Source of the DNA: ZC4RG19 sp017577565
GTDB taxonomy: Bacteria; Actinomycetota; Acidimicrobiia; Acidimicrobiales; VFJN01
Direction of reading: 5' to 3'
Length of the DNA: 64,000 nt
NCBI GenBank assembly: GCA_047459075.1
Contig: VSCH01000006.1
Location: 1-64,000 of the forward strand
Of this stretch, positions 1 to 8,092 are shown piece by piece. Position numbers and translations under genes: made by a program. The first letter of the stretch is position 1. The number at the start of each line of letters is the position of its first letter. A model generated the notes under the pieces. It did no database searches, was not told the origin of the DNA, and worked only from the letters and a program-made list of their open reading frames with translations.

Positions 1-502
1 TCGCCGGCGGGTTCTCGTTGGAGTAGACGAGGATGCGCCACGTCGGCCGGCTCAGCAGCCCCCGCCAGCCCATCTGCGCCGACGCGTGCCCGACCGGGAA
101 GCCGACGACGCGCCCGGCGGCCACCAGCGCCTCCTGCTCGTCGACCTCCAGGTTCCAGCCGCTGGCCAGCTGGTAGGCGCCCATGGCCGCCAGCAGGACC
201 GCGGCCAGCACGTAGCCGCCGTTGACGTAGGGCGAGTCGCCGGCCAGCAGCCACAGGGCGACGCACGCCACCGCGGAGGCCAGGTAGAGGTAGCCCGGCA
301 CCCGCCGGCGGTTGTTGTTGGGGAACAGGTAGGGGCCGACGAAGCCGGCCGCGTCCAGGTCCTCGGGCAGCTCGTCGACGATGTCCTCGTCGCGCAGGGC
401 CTCGGGCCCGACGGCGCCGGTCGCCTCGCCGGTCCCGTCGCCGGCCTGCTCGCCGGGCCGGCCGCCGTCGTCGGTCTCCTCGGGGCTGGGCGTGTCCGCC
501 AT
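1..502 (-). CDS. Membrane protein of unknown function (C-terminus beyond the window)
   Basis: The first 167 codons are visible and the gene runs off the left edge. It starts at an ATG at 502 and encodes an acidic, Gly/Pro/Glu-rich stretch of about 45 residues. A segment containing PYLFPNNNRRRVPGYLYLAS follows, then two hydrophobic helices at about residues 70-90 and 95-115. The protein probably sits in the membrane with an acidic cytosolic N-terminus. It lies 50 bases downstream of the HIT gene on the same strand, so it may be the third gene of the thrS operon. I do not recognise the family. Confidence comes from an unbroken reading frame, high third-position GC and sensible membrane segments. 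Confidence 0.7.
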   Translation of the reverse strand, partial: MADTPSPEETDDGGRPGEQAGDGTGEATGAVGPEALRDEDIVDELPEDLDAAGFVGPYLFPNNNRRRVPGYLYLASAVACVALWLLAGDSPYVNGGYVLAAVLLAAMGAYQLASGWNLEVDEQEALVAAGRVVGFPVGHASAQMGWRGLLSRPTWRILVYSNENPPA

Positions 503-552
503 GGCGCCAGCGACCGTAGCGACCGGGCGCCGGCGACCGGTAGTCCGGCGGC

Positions 553-1131
553 TCACCGGCGGGGCCACGCCTCGCGCAGCTTGGCCCACGACGTGCTCAG
601 TGCCTCGGGCAGGACCCGGGTCTCGGCGACCGCGGTCATGAAGTTCGAGTCCGCGCCCCACCGGGGCAGCACGTGGACGTGCAGGTGGGACGGCACCCCG
701 GCCCCGGCGGCCTCGCCCAGGTTCACGCCGATGTTGATGCCGTGGGGCGAGTAGGCGCGCTTGACGGCCACGACCGCGTCGCGCACCGCCGCCCACAGCT
801 CGGCCGCCTCGTCGTCGGTGAGGTCCTCGAGCTCGGCCACCTCGCGGTAGGGCATCACCAGCAGGTGGCCGCTCGTGTAGGGGTAGGCGTTGAGGATGGC
901 GAAGGTGAGCTCCCCCCGCCACACGACGTGGGTCTCCTCGTCGGGCAGGCCCGAGTCGAGGATGCGGCGGAAGATCGACCCCTCGCCGGCCAGCGCGCCG
1001 TTGCCCGCGGCGGCCACGTACTCCGCGCGCCACCCGGCCCACATGCGGTCCATGGCCCGGCGGGCCGCCTCCTTTCCCTCGCCGCCCTCGGCCGGCCGGC
1101 CCTCGGCGGAGCACGCGTCCGATGCCGTCAT
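553..1131 (-). CDS. HIT-family nucleotide hydrolase/transferase
   Basis: A 192-residue histidine-triad protein. The HxHxHxx motif is visible as H149, H151 and H153 (SHLHVHVLPRW), and the middle histidine is the expected nucleophile. HIT enzymes hydrolyse or transfer nucleotides from dinucleoside polyphosphates. The context next to thrS and the form of the motif resemble the actinobacterial Ap4A phosphorylase/hydrolase subgroup, but the substrate is inferred. The ATG start overlaps the thrS stop as ATGA (1128-1131), so translation is probably coupled to thrS. An N-terminal extension of about 45 residues before the core is low-complexity and probably disordered. Confidence 0.9.
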   Translation of the reverse strand: MTASDACSAEGRPAEGGEGKEAARRAMDRMWAGWRAEYVAAAGNGALAGEGSIFRRILDSGLPDEETHVVWRGELTFAILNAYPYTSGHLLVMPYREVAELEDLTDDEAAELWAAVRDAVVAVKRAYSPHGINIGVNLGEAAGAGVPSHLHVHVLPRWGADSNFMTAVAETRVLPEALSTSWAKLREAWPRR

Positions 1132-3122
1132 GGGGCGTGCGACTCGATCTCGGCCCGGAGCCGCTCGATGAACGTGGCGACCGGCAGGTCGCGCTCGACC
1201 TCGCCGCCCCGGGGGTTGTCGCCGACGGTGTCGTTGGCCACGTCGTCGTCGCCGACCACGAGCACGTGCGGGACCTTGTCGAGCTTGGCCCGGCGGATGC
1301 GGGCGCCGAGGGGCTCGTCGGCGTCGGTGGCCTCGGCCCGGAAGCCCTCGGCCCGCAGGCGCTCGACCAGCCGGCGGGCGTGCTCCTCGTGGTCGGAGCG
1401 CACGGGCAGGACCTGGGCCTGCACCGGGGCCAGCCAGGCCGGCAGGGCGCCGGCCGTGTGCTCGAGCAGCACGCCGAAGAAGCGGTCGAACGACCCGAAC
1501 AGCGCCCGGTGGATGATGCACGGCCGGTGCCGCTGGTTGTCCGGGCCCACGTAGGTGAGGTCGAAGCGGTCGGCGAACTGGAAGTCGACCTGCAGCGTCG
1601 ACAGCTGCCAGCGCCGGCCGATGGCGTCCCGCACGTGGACGTCGATCTTCGGCGCGTAGAAGGCGCCCTCGCCCTCGGCCACGACGTACGGGATGCCCGC
1701 GGCCTCGACGGCCCGCCGCAGCTGGGCCTCGGCGTCGTCCCAGTCGTCCGGGTCGCCGACGAACTTGTCGGGCCGGGTGGCCAGCTCGGCCTCGAACTCG
1801 TCGAAGCCGTAGTCGCGCAGCAGCCGGAGCACGAAGGCGAGCAGGCTCTCCAGCTCGTCGCCGAGCTGCTCCTTGGTGCAGAAGATGTGCGAGTCGTCCT
1901 GCGTGAAGCCCCGGGCCCGGAGCAGGCCGTGGACGACGCCGGACTTCTCGTAGCGGTAGACCGTGCCGAACTCGAACAGCCGCAGCGGCAGCTCGCGGTA
2001 GGACCGTTGGCGGGCCCCGTAGATGAGCATGTGCATGGGGCAGTTCATCGGCTTGGGGTAGTACGCCTGCCCCTCGTCGAGCTCCATCGGGGGGTACATC
2101 CCCTCGGCGTACCAGTCGAGGTGGCCGCTGATGGCGAAGAGGTCGGCCTTCGCGATGTGCGGCGTGTAGACGAACTGGTAGCCCGCCCGCTCGTGCTCGG
2201 CCCGGCTGTAGTCCTCCATCAGCTTCCGGACCAGGCCGCCCTTCGGGTGGTAGACGGGCAGCCCGCTGCCGACGAGCGGCGGGAAGTGGAACAGGTCGAG
2301 CTCGACGCCCAGCTTGCGGTGGTCGCGCCGGGCCGCCTCCTCCAGCCGGTGGAGGTGCTCCTCGAGGGCGGCGCGGCTGTGCCAGGCCGTGCCGTAGATG
2401 CGCTGGAGCTGCGGCTTGGTCTCGTCGCCCCGCCAGTAGGCGCCGGCGACGCGCATGAGCTTGAAGTGCCCGAGGTGCGTGCCCGTGTCGGGGACGTGGG
2501 GGCCCCGGCACAGGTCGATGAACCCCGGCCGGCCGTGGAACGGCGGGTGCTCCTTGGGCTTCGCCGGCGGGTTCTCGTAGGTGCGGACCTCGCCCCGGTC
2601 CCCGGTGCCCGACATGGGGTCGGTCGAGGCGTCGTCGATGATCTCGAGCTTGTAGGGGTGGTCGGCGAAGATCTTGCGGGCCTCGTCGGCGGGCAGCTCG
2701 TCGCGCACGAACGGCTGCCGCTCGGCGATGATCTCCCGCATGCGGGCCTCGATGCGCTCGAGGTCCTCGGGCTCGAACGTCGCGCCCCCGGGCAGCTCGA
2801 AGTCGTAGTAGAAGCCGTCCTCGACCGGCGGGCCGATGCCGAAGGTGGCCCCCGGGAAGAGGTCGAGCACCGCCTGGGCGAGGACGTGGGCGGTCGAGTG
2901 GCGGATCGTGTAGAGGCCGCGTTCGCTGTCGGCCGTGACGATGGCGACGCGGTCGCCGTCGTGCAGCTCGGTGGCGAGGTCGCGCTCCTCGCCGTTGATC
3001 TCGGCGATGACGGCGTCGCGGGCCAGGCGGGGACCGATGCTGCGGGCCAAGTCGAGCGCGGTCGCGCCCTGCTCCACCGTGCGCGTGGAACCGTCGGGCA
3101 GCGTCACTCTGATCTCGGCCAT
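1128..3122 (-). CDS. thrS: Threonyl-tRNA synthetase
   Basis: A full-length 664-residue ThrRS that charges tRNA-Thr in the cytosol. Domain order is a TGS domain (about 1-64), the editing domain with HxxxH at H75/H79 and the conserved CRGPH cysteine, the class II catalytic core with motif 2 (RGFTQDDSHIFC) and the zinc-binding cysteine in MNCPMHM, and a C-terminal anticodon-binding domain. The ATG at 3122 is chosen because it begins the TGS domain directly. A TAACCT -10-like hexamer ends eight bases upstream, suggesting a very short or absent leader. No T-box leader fits in the 110-base gap to plsC. The stop overlaps the HIT start. Confidence 0.98.
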   Translation of the reverse strand: MAEIRVTLPDGSTRTVEQGATALDLARSIGPRLARDAVIAEINGEERDLATELHDGDRVAIVTADSERGLYTIRHSTAHVLAQAVLDLFPGATFGIGPPVEDGFYYDFELPGGATFEPEDLERIEARMREIIAERQPFVRDELPADEARKIFADHPYKLEIIDDASTDPMSGTGDRGEVRTYENPPAKPKEHPPFHGRPGFIDLCRGPHVPDTGTHLGHFKLMRVAGAYWRGDETKPQLQRIYGTAWHSRAALEEHLHRLEEAARRDHRKLGVELDLFHFPPLVGSGLPVYHPKGGLVRKLMEDYSRAEHERAGYQFVYTPHIAKADLFAISGHLDWYAEGMYPPMELDEGQAYYPKPMNCPMHMLIYGARQRSYRELPLRLFEFGTVYRYEKSGVVHGLLRARGFTQDDSHIFCTKEQLGDELESLLAFVLRLLRDYGFDEFEAELATRPDKFVGDPDDWDDAEAQLRRAVEAAGIPYVVAEGEGAFYAPKIDVHVRDAIGRRWQLSTLQVDFQFADRFDLTYVGPDNQRHRPCIIHRALFGSFDRFFGVLLEHTAGALPAWLAPVQAQVLPVRSDHEEHARRLVERLRAEGFRAEATDADEPLGARIRRAKLDKVPHVLVVGDDDVANDTVGDNPRGGEVERDLPVATFIERLRAEIESHAP

Positions 3123-3130
3123 GGGCGCCG

Positions 3131-3136
3131 AGGTTA
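3131..3136 (-). promoter_or_regulatory. -10-like hexamer of thrS
   Basis: TAACCT on the minus strand ends 8 bases before the thrS ATG. It fits the TANNNT pattern seen before many starts in this window. No good -35 was identified. Confidence 0.4.
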
Positions 3137-3232
3137 CCGACCCCACGGCCCCCGCCGGAACCTGGATCGGGCGCTCGGCGGCGACCCCGACGGCCCGCCC
3201 GGGGACCGGCGCGCGACCGCTCCCCCGCCTGC

Positions 3233-4012
3233 TCAGGGGGCGGACGAGCCCTGCAGCGCGGCCGAGGCGCCGCGGCCCCCGTCGCTGCCGGCCACGACCG
3301 CGGTGGGCTGGGGCGGCAGCGACTCGGGCCGGCGGGTGGCGTACTCGTCGACGTACTCCTGGCCCGTCAGCTCCCGCACCTCGTACATCAGCTCGTCGGT
3401 GATCTGGCGCAGGAGCAGGCGGTCGTCGACCCGGTGGCGGTGGCGGGTGACGTCGATCGGCCGGCCGAAGCGGATGATGCAGGCCGCGAACGGGCGGGGC
3501 ACCCGGGCCCCCGGCGGCTGGATGTCGCGGGTGCCGATGATGCCGACCGGGACGAGCGGCGCCCCGGTGCGCAGCGCCAGCCGGGCGGCGCCGGTGTGGC
3601 CCTTGTGCAGGCGGCCGTCTCGGCTGCGGGTGCCCTCGGGGTAGATGCCGAACAGCTCGCCCCGCTCGAGCACCCTCGTCGCCGCCTCGAGGGCCCGGCG
3701 GCTGGCGTCGCCGCCCCGCCGGTCGATCGGGATCATCCCCAGCGCGGGGAACAGGTACCGCGTCTTCCAGTCGTCCAGGTACTCGGACTTGCCCACGAAG
3801 GTGATCCGCCGGGGCAGGACCGAGGGCATGAGGAACGAGTCGATGACCGAGGTGTGGTTGGGGCACAGGATCGCCGGCCCCTGCCGGGGCACGTGGTCGA
3901 GGCCCTCGACGCGGATGCGCCAGCACGCCCGGAACAGCGGCGTCAGCACCGCCCGGGCGATCGGGTACAGCCGCCCGTAGCGCCGGACGTCGTCGACGTC
4001 CCCCTCGGTCAT
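3233..4012 (-). CDS. 1-acyl-sn-glycerol-3-phosphate acyltransferase (PlsC family)
   Basis: A 259-residue PlsC-family acyltransferase, expected to esterify lysophosphatidic acid or a related lysolipid at the cytosolic membrane face. The catalytic HX4D block is H53-D58 (PNHTSVIDS) and the glycerophosphate-binding block is EGTRSRDG at about 126-133. The length suits the bacterial family. There is no strong membrane helix, only a hydrophobic N-terminal region, which is usual. The last 35 residues are Pro/Gly/Ser-rich. The ATG lies exactly six bases after TAGGCT, so the mRNA is probably leaderless and the gene has its own promoter although mshC lies 78 bases upstream on the same strand. The exact lipid substrate cannot be read from the sequence. 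Confidence 0.9.
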   Translation of the reverse strand: MTEGDVDDVRRYGRLYPIARAVLTPLFRACWRIRVEGLDHVPRQGPAILCPNHTSVIDSFLMPSVLPRRITFVGKSEYLDDWKTRYLFPALGMIPIDRRGGDASRRALEAATRVLERGELFGIYPEGTRSRDGRLHKGHTGAARLALRTGAPLVPVGIIGTRDIQPPGARVPRPFAACIIRFGRPIDVTRHRHRVDDRLLLRQITDELMYEVRELTGQEYVDEYATRRPESLPPQPTAVVAGSDGGRGASAALQGSSAP

Positions 4013-4018
4013 GCCGGG

Positions 4019-4024
4019 AGCCTA
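4019..4024 (-). promoter_or_regulatory. Leaderless -10 hexamer of plsC-type gene
   Basis: TAGGCT, then CCCGGC, then ATG on the minus strand. The six-base spacing places transcription initiation at the start codon itself. Confidence 0.6.
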
Positions 4025-4047
4025 CGCCGACCCGGGGCCGGCGCGAC

Positions 4048-4062
4048 GGGTGGATCCCACCC
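4048..4062 (-). terminator. Possible terminator hairpin after mshC
   Basis: GGGTGG and CCACCC flank a three-base loop, 29 bases past the mshC stop. There is no T-tract, which is common in GC-rich actinobacteria, so this is only a candidate. Confidence 0.35.
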
Positions 4063-4090
4063 GACGCGGGTGGCCGACCACGGTCCGGGG

Positions 4091-5227
4091 TCAGGTGGGC
4101 CGGTCGGGGCGCAGGTCGACGCCGAGCAGCGCCGCCGCGGCCGTGACGTCGCGGCCGGCCTCGACCGCCTCGTCGATCGCCGCCAGCGCGGCCGGCGTGT
4201 CCAGGTCGTCGTCCAGCGCCGCCCGCACGGCGTCGAGCGCGGCGTCGCCGTCGCCGCGAGACACCGCCTGCCAGCGCTCGAGCCGCTCGGCGGCGGCCGG
4301 CATGACCCCGTCGTCCCACTCCCACTCGACCCGGTAGTGGTGGGCCAGCACCGCCAGGCGGATGGCCCGGGGGTCCCACTCCCGGCGCAGGTCGGAGACG
4401 AAGACGAGGTTGCCGAGCGACTTCGACATCTTCTCGCCCCGGTAGCGCACCATCGCCTGGTGCATCCAGTGGCGGACGAACGGCTCGCCGGTCGCCGCCT
4501 CGGACTGGGCCGCCTCGCACTCGTGGTGCGGGAAGATGAGGTCGGCGCCCCCGCCGTGGAGGTCGATGGTCGTGCCGAGCTCCCGCAGGGCGAGGGCCGA
4601 GCACTCGATGTGCCAGCCCGGGCGGCCCGGTCCCCACAGCGACTCCCACGACGGCTCGTCCTCGGCCGAGGGCTGCCAGAGGACGAAGTCGAGCGGGTCG
4701 TCCTTGTTCGGGTCGTCGACGTTGCCGCCCCGCTCGGCGGCGAGCTTGAGCATCTCGTCGCGGCCCAGGTGGCTGAGCTGGCCGAATCGCTCGAACCGCG
4801 ACACGTCGAAGTAGACGGCGCCGCCGCTGCGGTAGGCGTAGCCCCGGTCGAGCACCATGCCGATGAAGCCCCGGATGTCGGCGATGGCCGAGGTGGCGCG
4901 GGGCTCGCTCCAGGCCGGCAGCAGGCCGAGGGCCCGCATGTCGTCCTGGAAGCGGGCCGTCTCGGCGGCCGCCAGGTCGAGGTAGTGGACGCCCAGCTCG
5001 CGCGCCTTGCGGAGGATGTCGTCGTCGACGTCGGTGACGTTGCGGACGCACCGGGTCTCGTGGCCCCGGTCGCGCAGCCGCCGCTGCAGGACGTCGTAGG
5101 TCAGGTAGGTGGCCGCGTGCCCGACGTGCGTCGCGTCGTAGGGCGTGATGCCGCAGGTGTACATGGTGACGACCCGGCCGGGCGTGAACGGGACGACCTC
5201 GCCCCGCGCCGTGTCGTGCAATCGCAT
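4091..5227 (-). CDS. mshC: Cysteine:1D-myo-inosityl 2-amino-2-deoxy-alpha-D-glucopyranoside ligase (mycothiol biosynthesis)
   Basis: A 378-residue ligase that joins cysteine to GlcN-Ins with ATP, the third step of mycothiol synthesis. It resembles cysteinyl-tRNA synthetase, but the opening block CGITPYDATHVGHAATYLTYD and the block GPGRPGWHIECSALAL are characteristic of MshC rather than CysS. Expected zinc ligands are present: C25, C209, H234 and E238. The KMSKS loop is at 266-270. The C-terminal tRNA-binding part of CysS is absent, consistent with MshC length. The ATG at 5227 follows npdG by 29 bases on the same strand. Mycothiol capacity fits the TIGR03085-type protein at 17732 and supports an actinobacterial host. 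Confidence 0.93.
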   Translation of the reverse strand: MRLHDTARGEVVPFTPGRVVTMYTCGITPYDATHVGHAATYLTYDVLQRRLRDRGHETRCVRNVTDVDDDILRKARELGVHYLDLAAAETARFQDDMRALGLLPAWSEPRATSAIADIRGFIGMVLDRGYAYRSGGAVYFDVSRFERFGQLSHLGRDEMLKLAAERGGNVDDPNKDDPLDFVLWQPSAEDEPSWESLWGPGRPGWHIECSALALRELGTTIDLHGGGADLIFPHHECEAAQSEAATGEPFVRHWMHQAMVRYRGEKMSKSLGNLVFVSDLRREWDPRAIRLAVLAHHYRVEWEWDDGVMPAAAERLERWQAVSRGDGDAALDAVRAALDDDLDTPAALAAIDEAVEAGRDVTAAAALLGVDLRPDRPT

Positions 5228-5256
5228 CGGCCCAGCACCCCGGGCACGGTCGCGGG

Positions 5257-6018
5257 TCACGCCGTCTCGCCCACCTCGGACGCCGCGGTGCCCGACGCCG
5301 CGGGGCTCGCCTCCTCCCCCGACCCGCCGGACCCGTCGGTGCGGCCCCCGCCACCGCCGTCCGGCTCGGGGATGCCCGTGAGCTTCACCGCGACGCGCGT
5401 CTTGTAGTGCATGTTGAGCTGCAGCAGCACCGCCGTGAACGACTCGATGGGCGTCGCCATCGCCAGCTCGCCGGCGTTGAGCGGCCGCATGTTCGGGATC
5501 TTGGCGATGACGTCGCTCGTGATCTCGACGGCCGACTCGTGGTCGGAGCAGATGAGGACGTCGCTCTCGATCGGGTGCCGGAGGTCGCCCAGCTCCTTGG
5601 CGGGCACGTGGTGGAGCGCGGCCGCCACCTTGCAGTGGGGCACGGCCGCCTGCACGCTCGCCGCCACCGACCCCCGGGGCGGCACCAGCGGCTGGAACTC
5701 CTTGCCCAGCTTGGTCAGGGCGTTGGCCATCGAGACCACGACCTTGCCCCGCAGCCGGTCCTCGACCGACACGGCGGTCTGGGTGGCGCCGTCCCACGGC
5801 GTGGCGATGACGACGAGGTCGGCGTCGGCCGCCGTCGCGTTGTCGCCCGCACCGATGGTGAGGCGGCGGTCGGACCACTGCTCCAGCAGGTTGTCGACGA
5901 CCTCCATCGCCCGGTACTTCGACCGGGAGCCGACGACCACGTCGAAGCCCACCGACGCGAGCCGGGCCGCCAGCGCCCTGCCCGCCGGACCAGTTCCACC
6001 GAGGATGCCGATGCGCAC
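5257..6018 (-). CDS. npdG: NADPH-dependent F420 reductase
   Basis: A 253-residue enzyme that passes hydride between NADP(H) and coenzyme F420. The N-terminal Rossmann motif GILGGTGPAGRALA and the following VVVGSRSKYRA segment are typical of the NpdG/Fno family. Later blocks VVIATPWDG and HHVPAKELGD also fit. The last 35 residues are a Gly/Ser/Glu-rich tail beyond the family's usual end. The GTG start is exactly six bases after TACGGT, suggesting a leaderless transcript. mshC follows 29 bases downstream, so F420 and mycothiol redox functions are probably co-transcribed. Confidence 0.92.
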   Translation of the reverse strand: MRIGILGGTGPAGRALAARLASVGFDVVVGSRSKYRAMEVVDNLLEQWSDRRLTIGAGDNATAADADLVVIATPWDGATQTAVSVEDRLRGKVVVSMANALTKLGKEFQPLVPPRGSVAASVQAAVPHCKVAAALHHVPAKELGDLRHPIESDVLICSDHESAVEITSDVIAKIPNMRPLNAGELAMATPIESFTAVLLQLNMHYKTRVAVKLTGIPEPDGGGGGRTDGSGGSGEEASPAASGTAASEVGETA

Positions 6019-6024
6019 GGCGTC

Positions 6025-6030
6025 ACCGTA
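6025..6030 (-). promoter_or_regulatory. Leaderless -10 hexamer of npdG-mshC
   Basis: TACGGT, then GACGCC, then GTG on the minus strand. The six-base spacing matches other leaderless starts here. Confidence 0.6.
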
Positions 6031-6103
6031 GCGGGGGCCGGCCCGTGGGGGTCCAAACGCGCCCCCGCCCCCGGCCGGCTTCCGGCCGGCCGGCCCCGGT
6101 CCC

Positions 6104-6109
6104 TAGCGT
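6104..6109 (+). promoter_or_regulatory. -10-like hexamer of the ABC ATPase gene
   Basis: TAGCGT ends eight bases before the GTG at 6118. No Shine-Dalgarno is visible between them. Confidence 0.45.
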
Positions 6110-6117
6110 GGCCGGGC

Positions 6118-6969
6118 GTGCTGCCCGATCCCGTCCTCCGCCTCGAGGCCGTCCGCGTCGTCGCCGCCGGCGACGGCGAGCCGGTGGTGCTGCTCGACGG
6201 GCTCGACTGGACCGTGCGGCCCGGCGAGCGCTGGGTCGTGCTCGGCCCCAACGGCGCCGGCAAGACGACGCTGCTGCGGTTGGCGTCGCTCCACCTCCAC
6301 CCCACCGCCGGGCGGGTCGAGGTGCTGGGCCACGAGCTGGGGCGGGTGGACGTGCGGCGGCTGCGGCGCCGCATCGGGCTGGTCAGCCCGGCGCTGGCCG
6401 ACATGCTGCGCCCCGACGTCCCGGCCCTCGACGTCGTCATGTCGGCCCGGGAGGCCGCCCTCGAGACCTGGTGGCACACCTACGGCCCCGACGACCGCGC
6501 CCGGGCCCGCGAGCTGCTGTCCCGCACCGGCACCGCCCACCTGGCCGACCGCCGGTTCGGCACGCTGTCCTCCGGGGAGCGCCAGCGGGTGCTGCTGGCC
6601 CGCTCGCTCTGGGGCGACCCCGGCCTCGTCCTGCTCGACGAGCCGACGGCCGGCCTCGACCTCGGCGGCCGCGAGCAGCTGGTGGCCCGCCTGACCGAGC
6701 TCGCGCGCGACCCGGCCACCCCGCCGACCGTGCTCGTGACCCACCACGTCGAGGAGATCCCGCCCGGCTTCACGCACGCGCTGCTGCTGCGGGGCGGGCG
6801 GGCGCTGGCCGCAGGGCCGCTGGACGCGGTGCTCACGGCCGAGGCGCTCGGGCGCCTGTTCGGCGTCCCGCTCGTGCTCGACCGGCGCGACGGGCGCTGG
6901 GCGGCGCGGGCCCCGCACGGCCCCGCCGGCGGCTCACGCGCCGACGAGGGCGAGCAGGCGTGGGCGTGA
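6118..6969 (+). CDS. Stand-alone ABC transporter ATP-binding protein
   Basis: A 283-residue ABC ATPase. Walker A is GPNGAGKT (43-50), the signature LSSGE is at 150-154, Walker B VLLDEP is at 171-176, and the switch histidine lies in VTHHVEEI. No permease or binding-protein gene adjoins it. The sequence resembles the single-domain ModF/YlmA-like group of orphan ATPases rather than a defined importer. GTG at 6118 is the start that follows the -10 hexamer; longer upstream reading would run through the divergent promoter. The 3' end overlaps the convergent START-like gene by 36 bases. Substrate and partner are unknown. Confidence 0.88.
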   Translation: MLPDPVLRLEAVRVVAAGDGEPVVLLDGLDWTVRPGERWVVLGPNGAGKTTLLRLASLHLHPTAGRVEVLGHELGRVDVRRLRRRIGLVSPALADMLRPDVPALDVVMSAREAALETWWHTYGPDDRARARELLSRTGTAHLADRRFGTLSSGERQRVLLARSLWGDPGLVLLDEPTAGLDLGGREQLVARLTELARDPATPPTVLVTHHVEEIPPGFTHALLLRGGRALAAGPLDAVLTAEALGRLFGVPLVLDRRDGRWAARAPHGPAGGSRADEGEQAWA

Positions 6970-7371
6970 GCGCTCGATCTCGTCGCTGAGCAGCCGCTCG
7001 ATCAGCGGGCCGACCAGGCTGCCGCCGTAGTGCAGGTGCACCTCCAGCCGGCTGCCGCCCTCGGTCGGGCCGACCTCGGCGGTCAGCACCCAGGGGGCGT
7101 GGCGGCGGCCGTCGCGCTCGGCCCGCTCGAAGCGGACCCGCCCCGGCTCGTGGACGGTCCGCACCATGCGCAGCCGCTTGGACCGGGCGAAGGGGCCCAG
7201 CCGGCCCCGGAGGTCGACCGACCACGCCGGCCCGGGGTCGTCGGGGTGGGGGTCGACCGGGCGCACCCGCGGGACGATCTCCAGCCACTGCGGGTAGCGG
7301 CCCAGGTCGTCGACCCACCTGAACAGCTCGTCGGGGGTGCAGGGAGCCACGAGGTCGGCCGTCACGTCCAC
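6934..7371 (-). CDS. SRPBCC (START-like) family protein
   Basis: A protein of about 145 residues with the polyketide-cyclase/START-like pattern: VTADLVAPCTPDELFRWV at the start, a DLGRYPQWLE segment, alternating beta strands, and a long C-terminal helix ending in SDEIERSRPRLLALVGA. Such proteins form a hydrophobic ligand cavity, and the ligand is not predictable. GTG at 7371 begins at the first strand; a TTG at 7407 would add 12 residues without family character. It overlaps the convergent ABC ATPase gene by 36 bases. Confidence 0.8.
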   Translation of the reverse strand: MDVTADLVAPCTPDELFRWVDDLGRYPQWLEIVPRVRPVDPHPDDPGPAWSVDLRGRLGPFARSKRLRMVRTVHEPGRVRFERAERDGRRHAPWVLTAEVGPTEGGSRLEVHLHYGGSLVGPLIERLLSDEIERSRPRLLALVGA

Positions 7372-7414
7372 GGGGCGATCGTGGCACCTCGCCCCGGGCC
7401 GCCCCAACCGGGGC

Positions 7415-8092
7415 TCAGCGGGGTGCCCGGGCGCCGTCCGCGGCGCCGGGCGCCACCGCGAGCAGGATGCCCGAGCGCACCCGGACGGTCGCGACCTCCT
7501 CGACCCACTCGTTGCTCACGCCCCGGCCGATGCCGGCGGGCAGGTCCTCGTCGGCCAGCGGGTACAGCAGCCCGCTGGTCGTGACCCCCACGGCCGGGCC
7601 GTGGGCGGGCAGCAGGCTGAGCAGCTCGCCGGGCCGCCCGGCGAGCGACGCCTCGCCGGCCACCACCCACACGTGCGCCGGGCCGATCCACGCCTCGACG
7701 GCGGCGGCCGCCACCCGGTCGGGGGCGGACACGGTGAGCGCGACCGCCATCGTGTGGTCCAGCCGGTCGCCGGTGCCGGTGACGACGACCACCCGGTCGA
7801 CCTCCGCCGCCAGCGCGGCGTCGAGGGCGAGCTCGAGGTCGGTGGCGTCCTTGGCCGCGGGGTGGCGCTGCAGCGGCACCCCGGCGGCGTCCGCGGCGGC
7901 CAGCGCGCCCGGGTCGACCGAGTCCATGTCGCCGACCACGAGGTCGACCCGCAGCCCGAGGGCCTCGGCGTGCTGGAGCCCCTCGTCGGCGGCGACGACC
8001 ACCGGGCGGTCGCCCAGGTCGCCGAGCTGCTCCCGGGTGACCGCGGGCGGCCCGCCGCCGGCCACCACGACGGCGACGCGGCGCGCCGTCAC
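7415..8092 (-). CDS. Thiamine pyrophosphokinase-like protein
   Basis: A 225-residue protein with the two hallmarks of the thiamine pyrophosphokinase catalytic domain: GDMDSV at about 53-58 and the KDATDLELAL block at about 80-89. The C-terminal half has the beta-rich thiamine-binding character (LLSLLPAHG, GLLYPLADEDLPAGIGRGVSNEW). It probably converts thiamine plus ATP to thiamine diphosphate, though divergent actinobacterial members are often unassigned. The GTG start overlaps the TetR stop as GTGA, so it is translationally coupled to that regulator, an unexpected partner for a cofactor enzyme. Confidence 0.75.
   Translation of the reverse strand: MTARRVAVVVAGGGPPAVTREQLGDLGDRPVVVAADEGLQHAEALGLRVDLVVGDMDSVDPGALAAADAAGVPLQRHPAAKDATDLELALDAALAAEVDRVVVVTGTGDRLDHTMAVALTVSAPDRVAAAAVEAWIGPAHVWVVAGEASLAGRPGELLSLLPAHGPAVGVTTSGLLYPLADEDLPAGIGRGVSNEWVEEVATVRVRSGILLAVAPGAADGARAPR

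Noticed and set aside
86..754. Plus-strand open frame at the left edge
   Set aside because: It overlaps the real minus-strand membrane protein and HIT gene and has shadow-type composition.
4091..5227. Cysteinyl-tRNA synthetase
   Set aside because: The CGITPYDATH and GRPGWHIECSALAL blocks and the short C-terminus fit MshC, not CysS.
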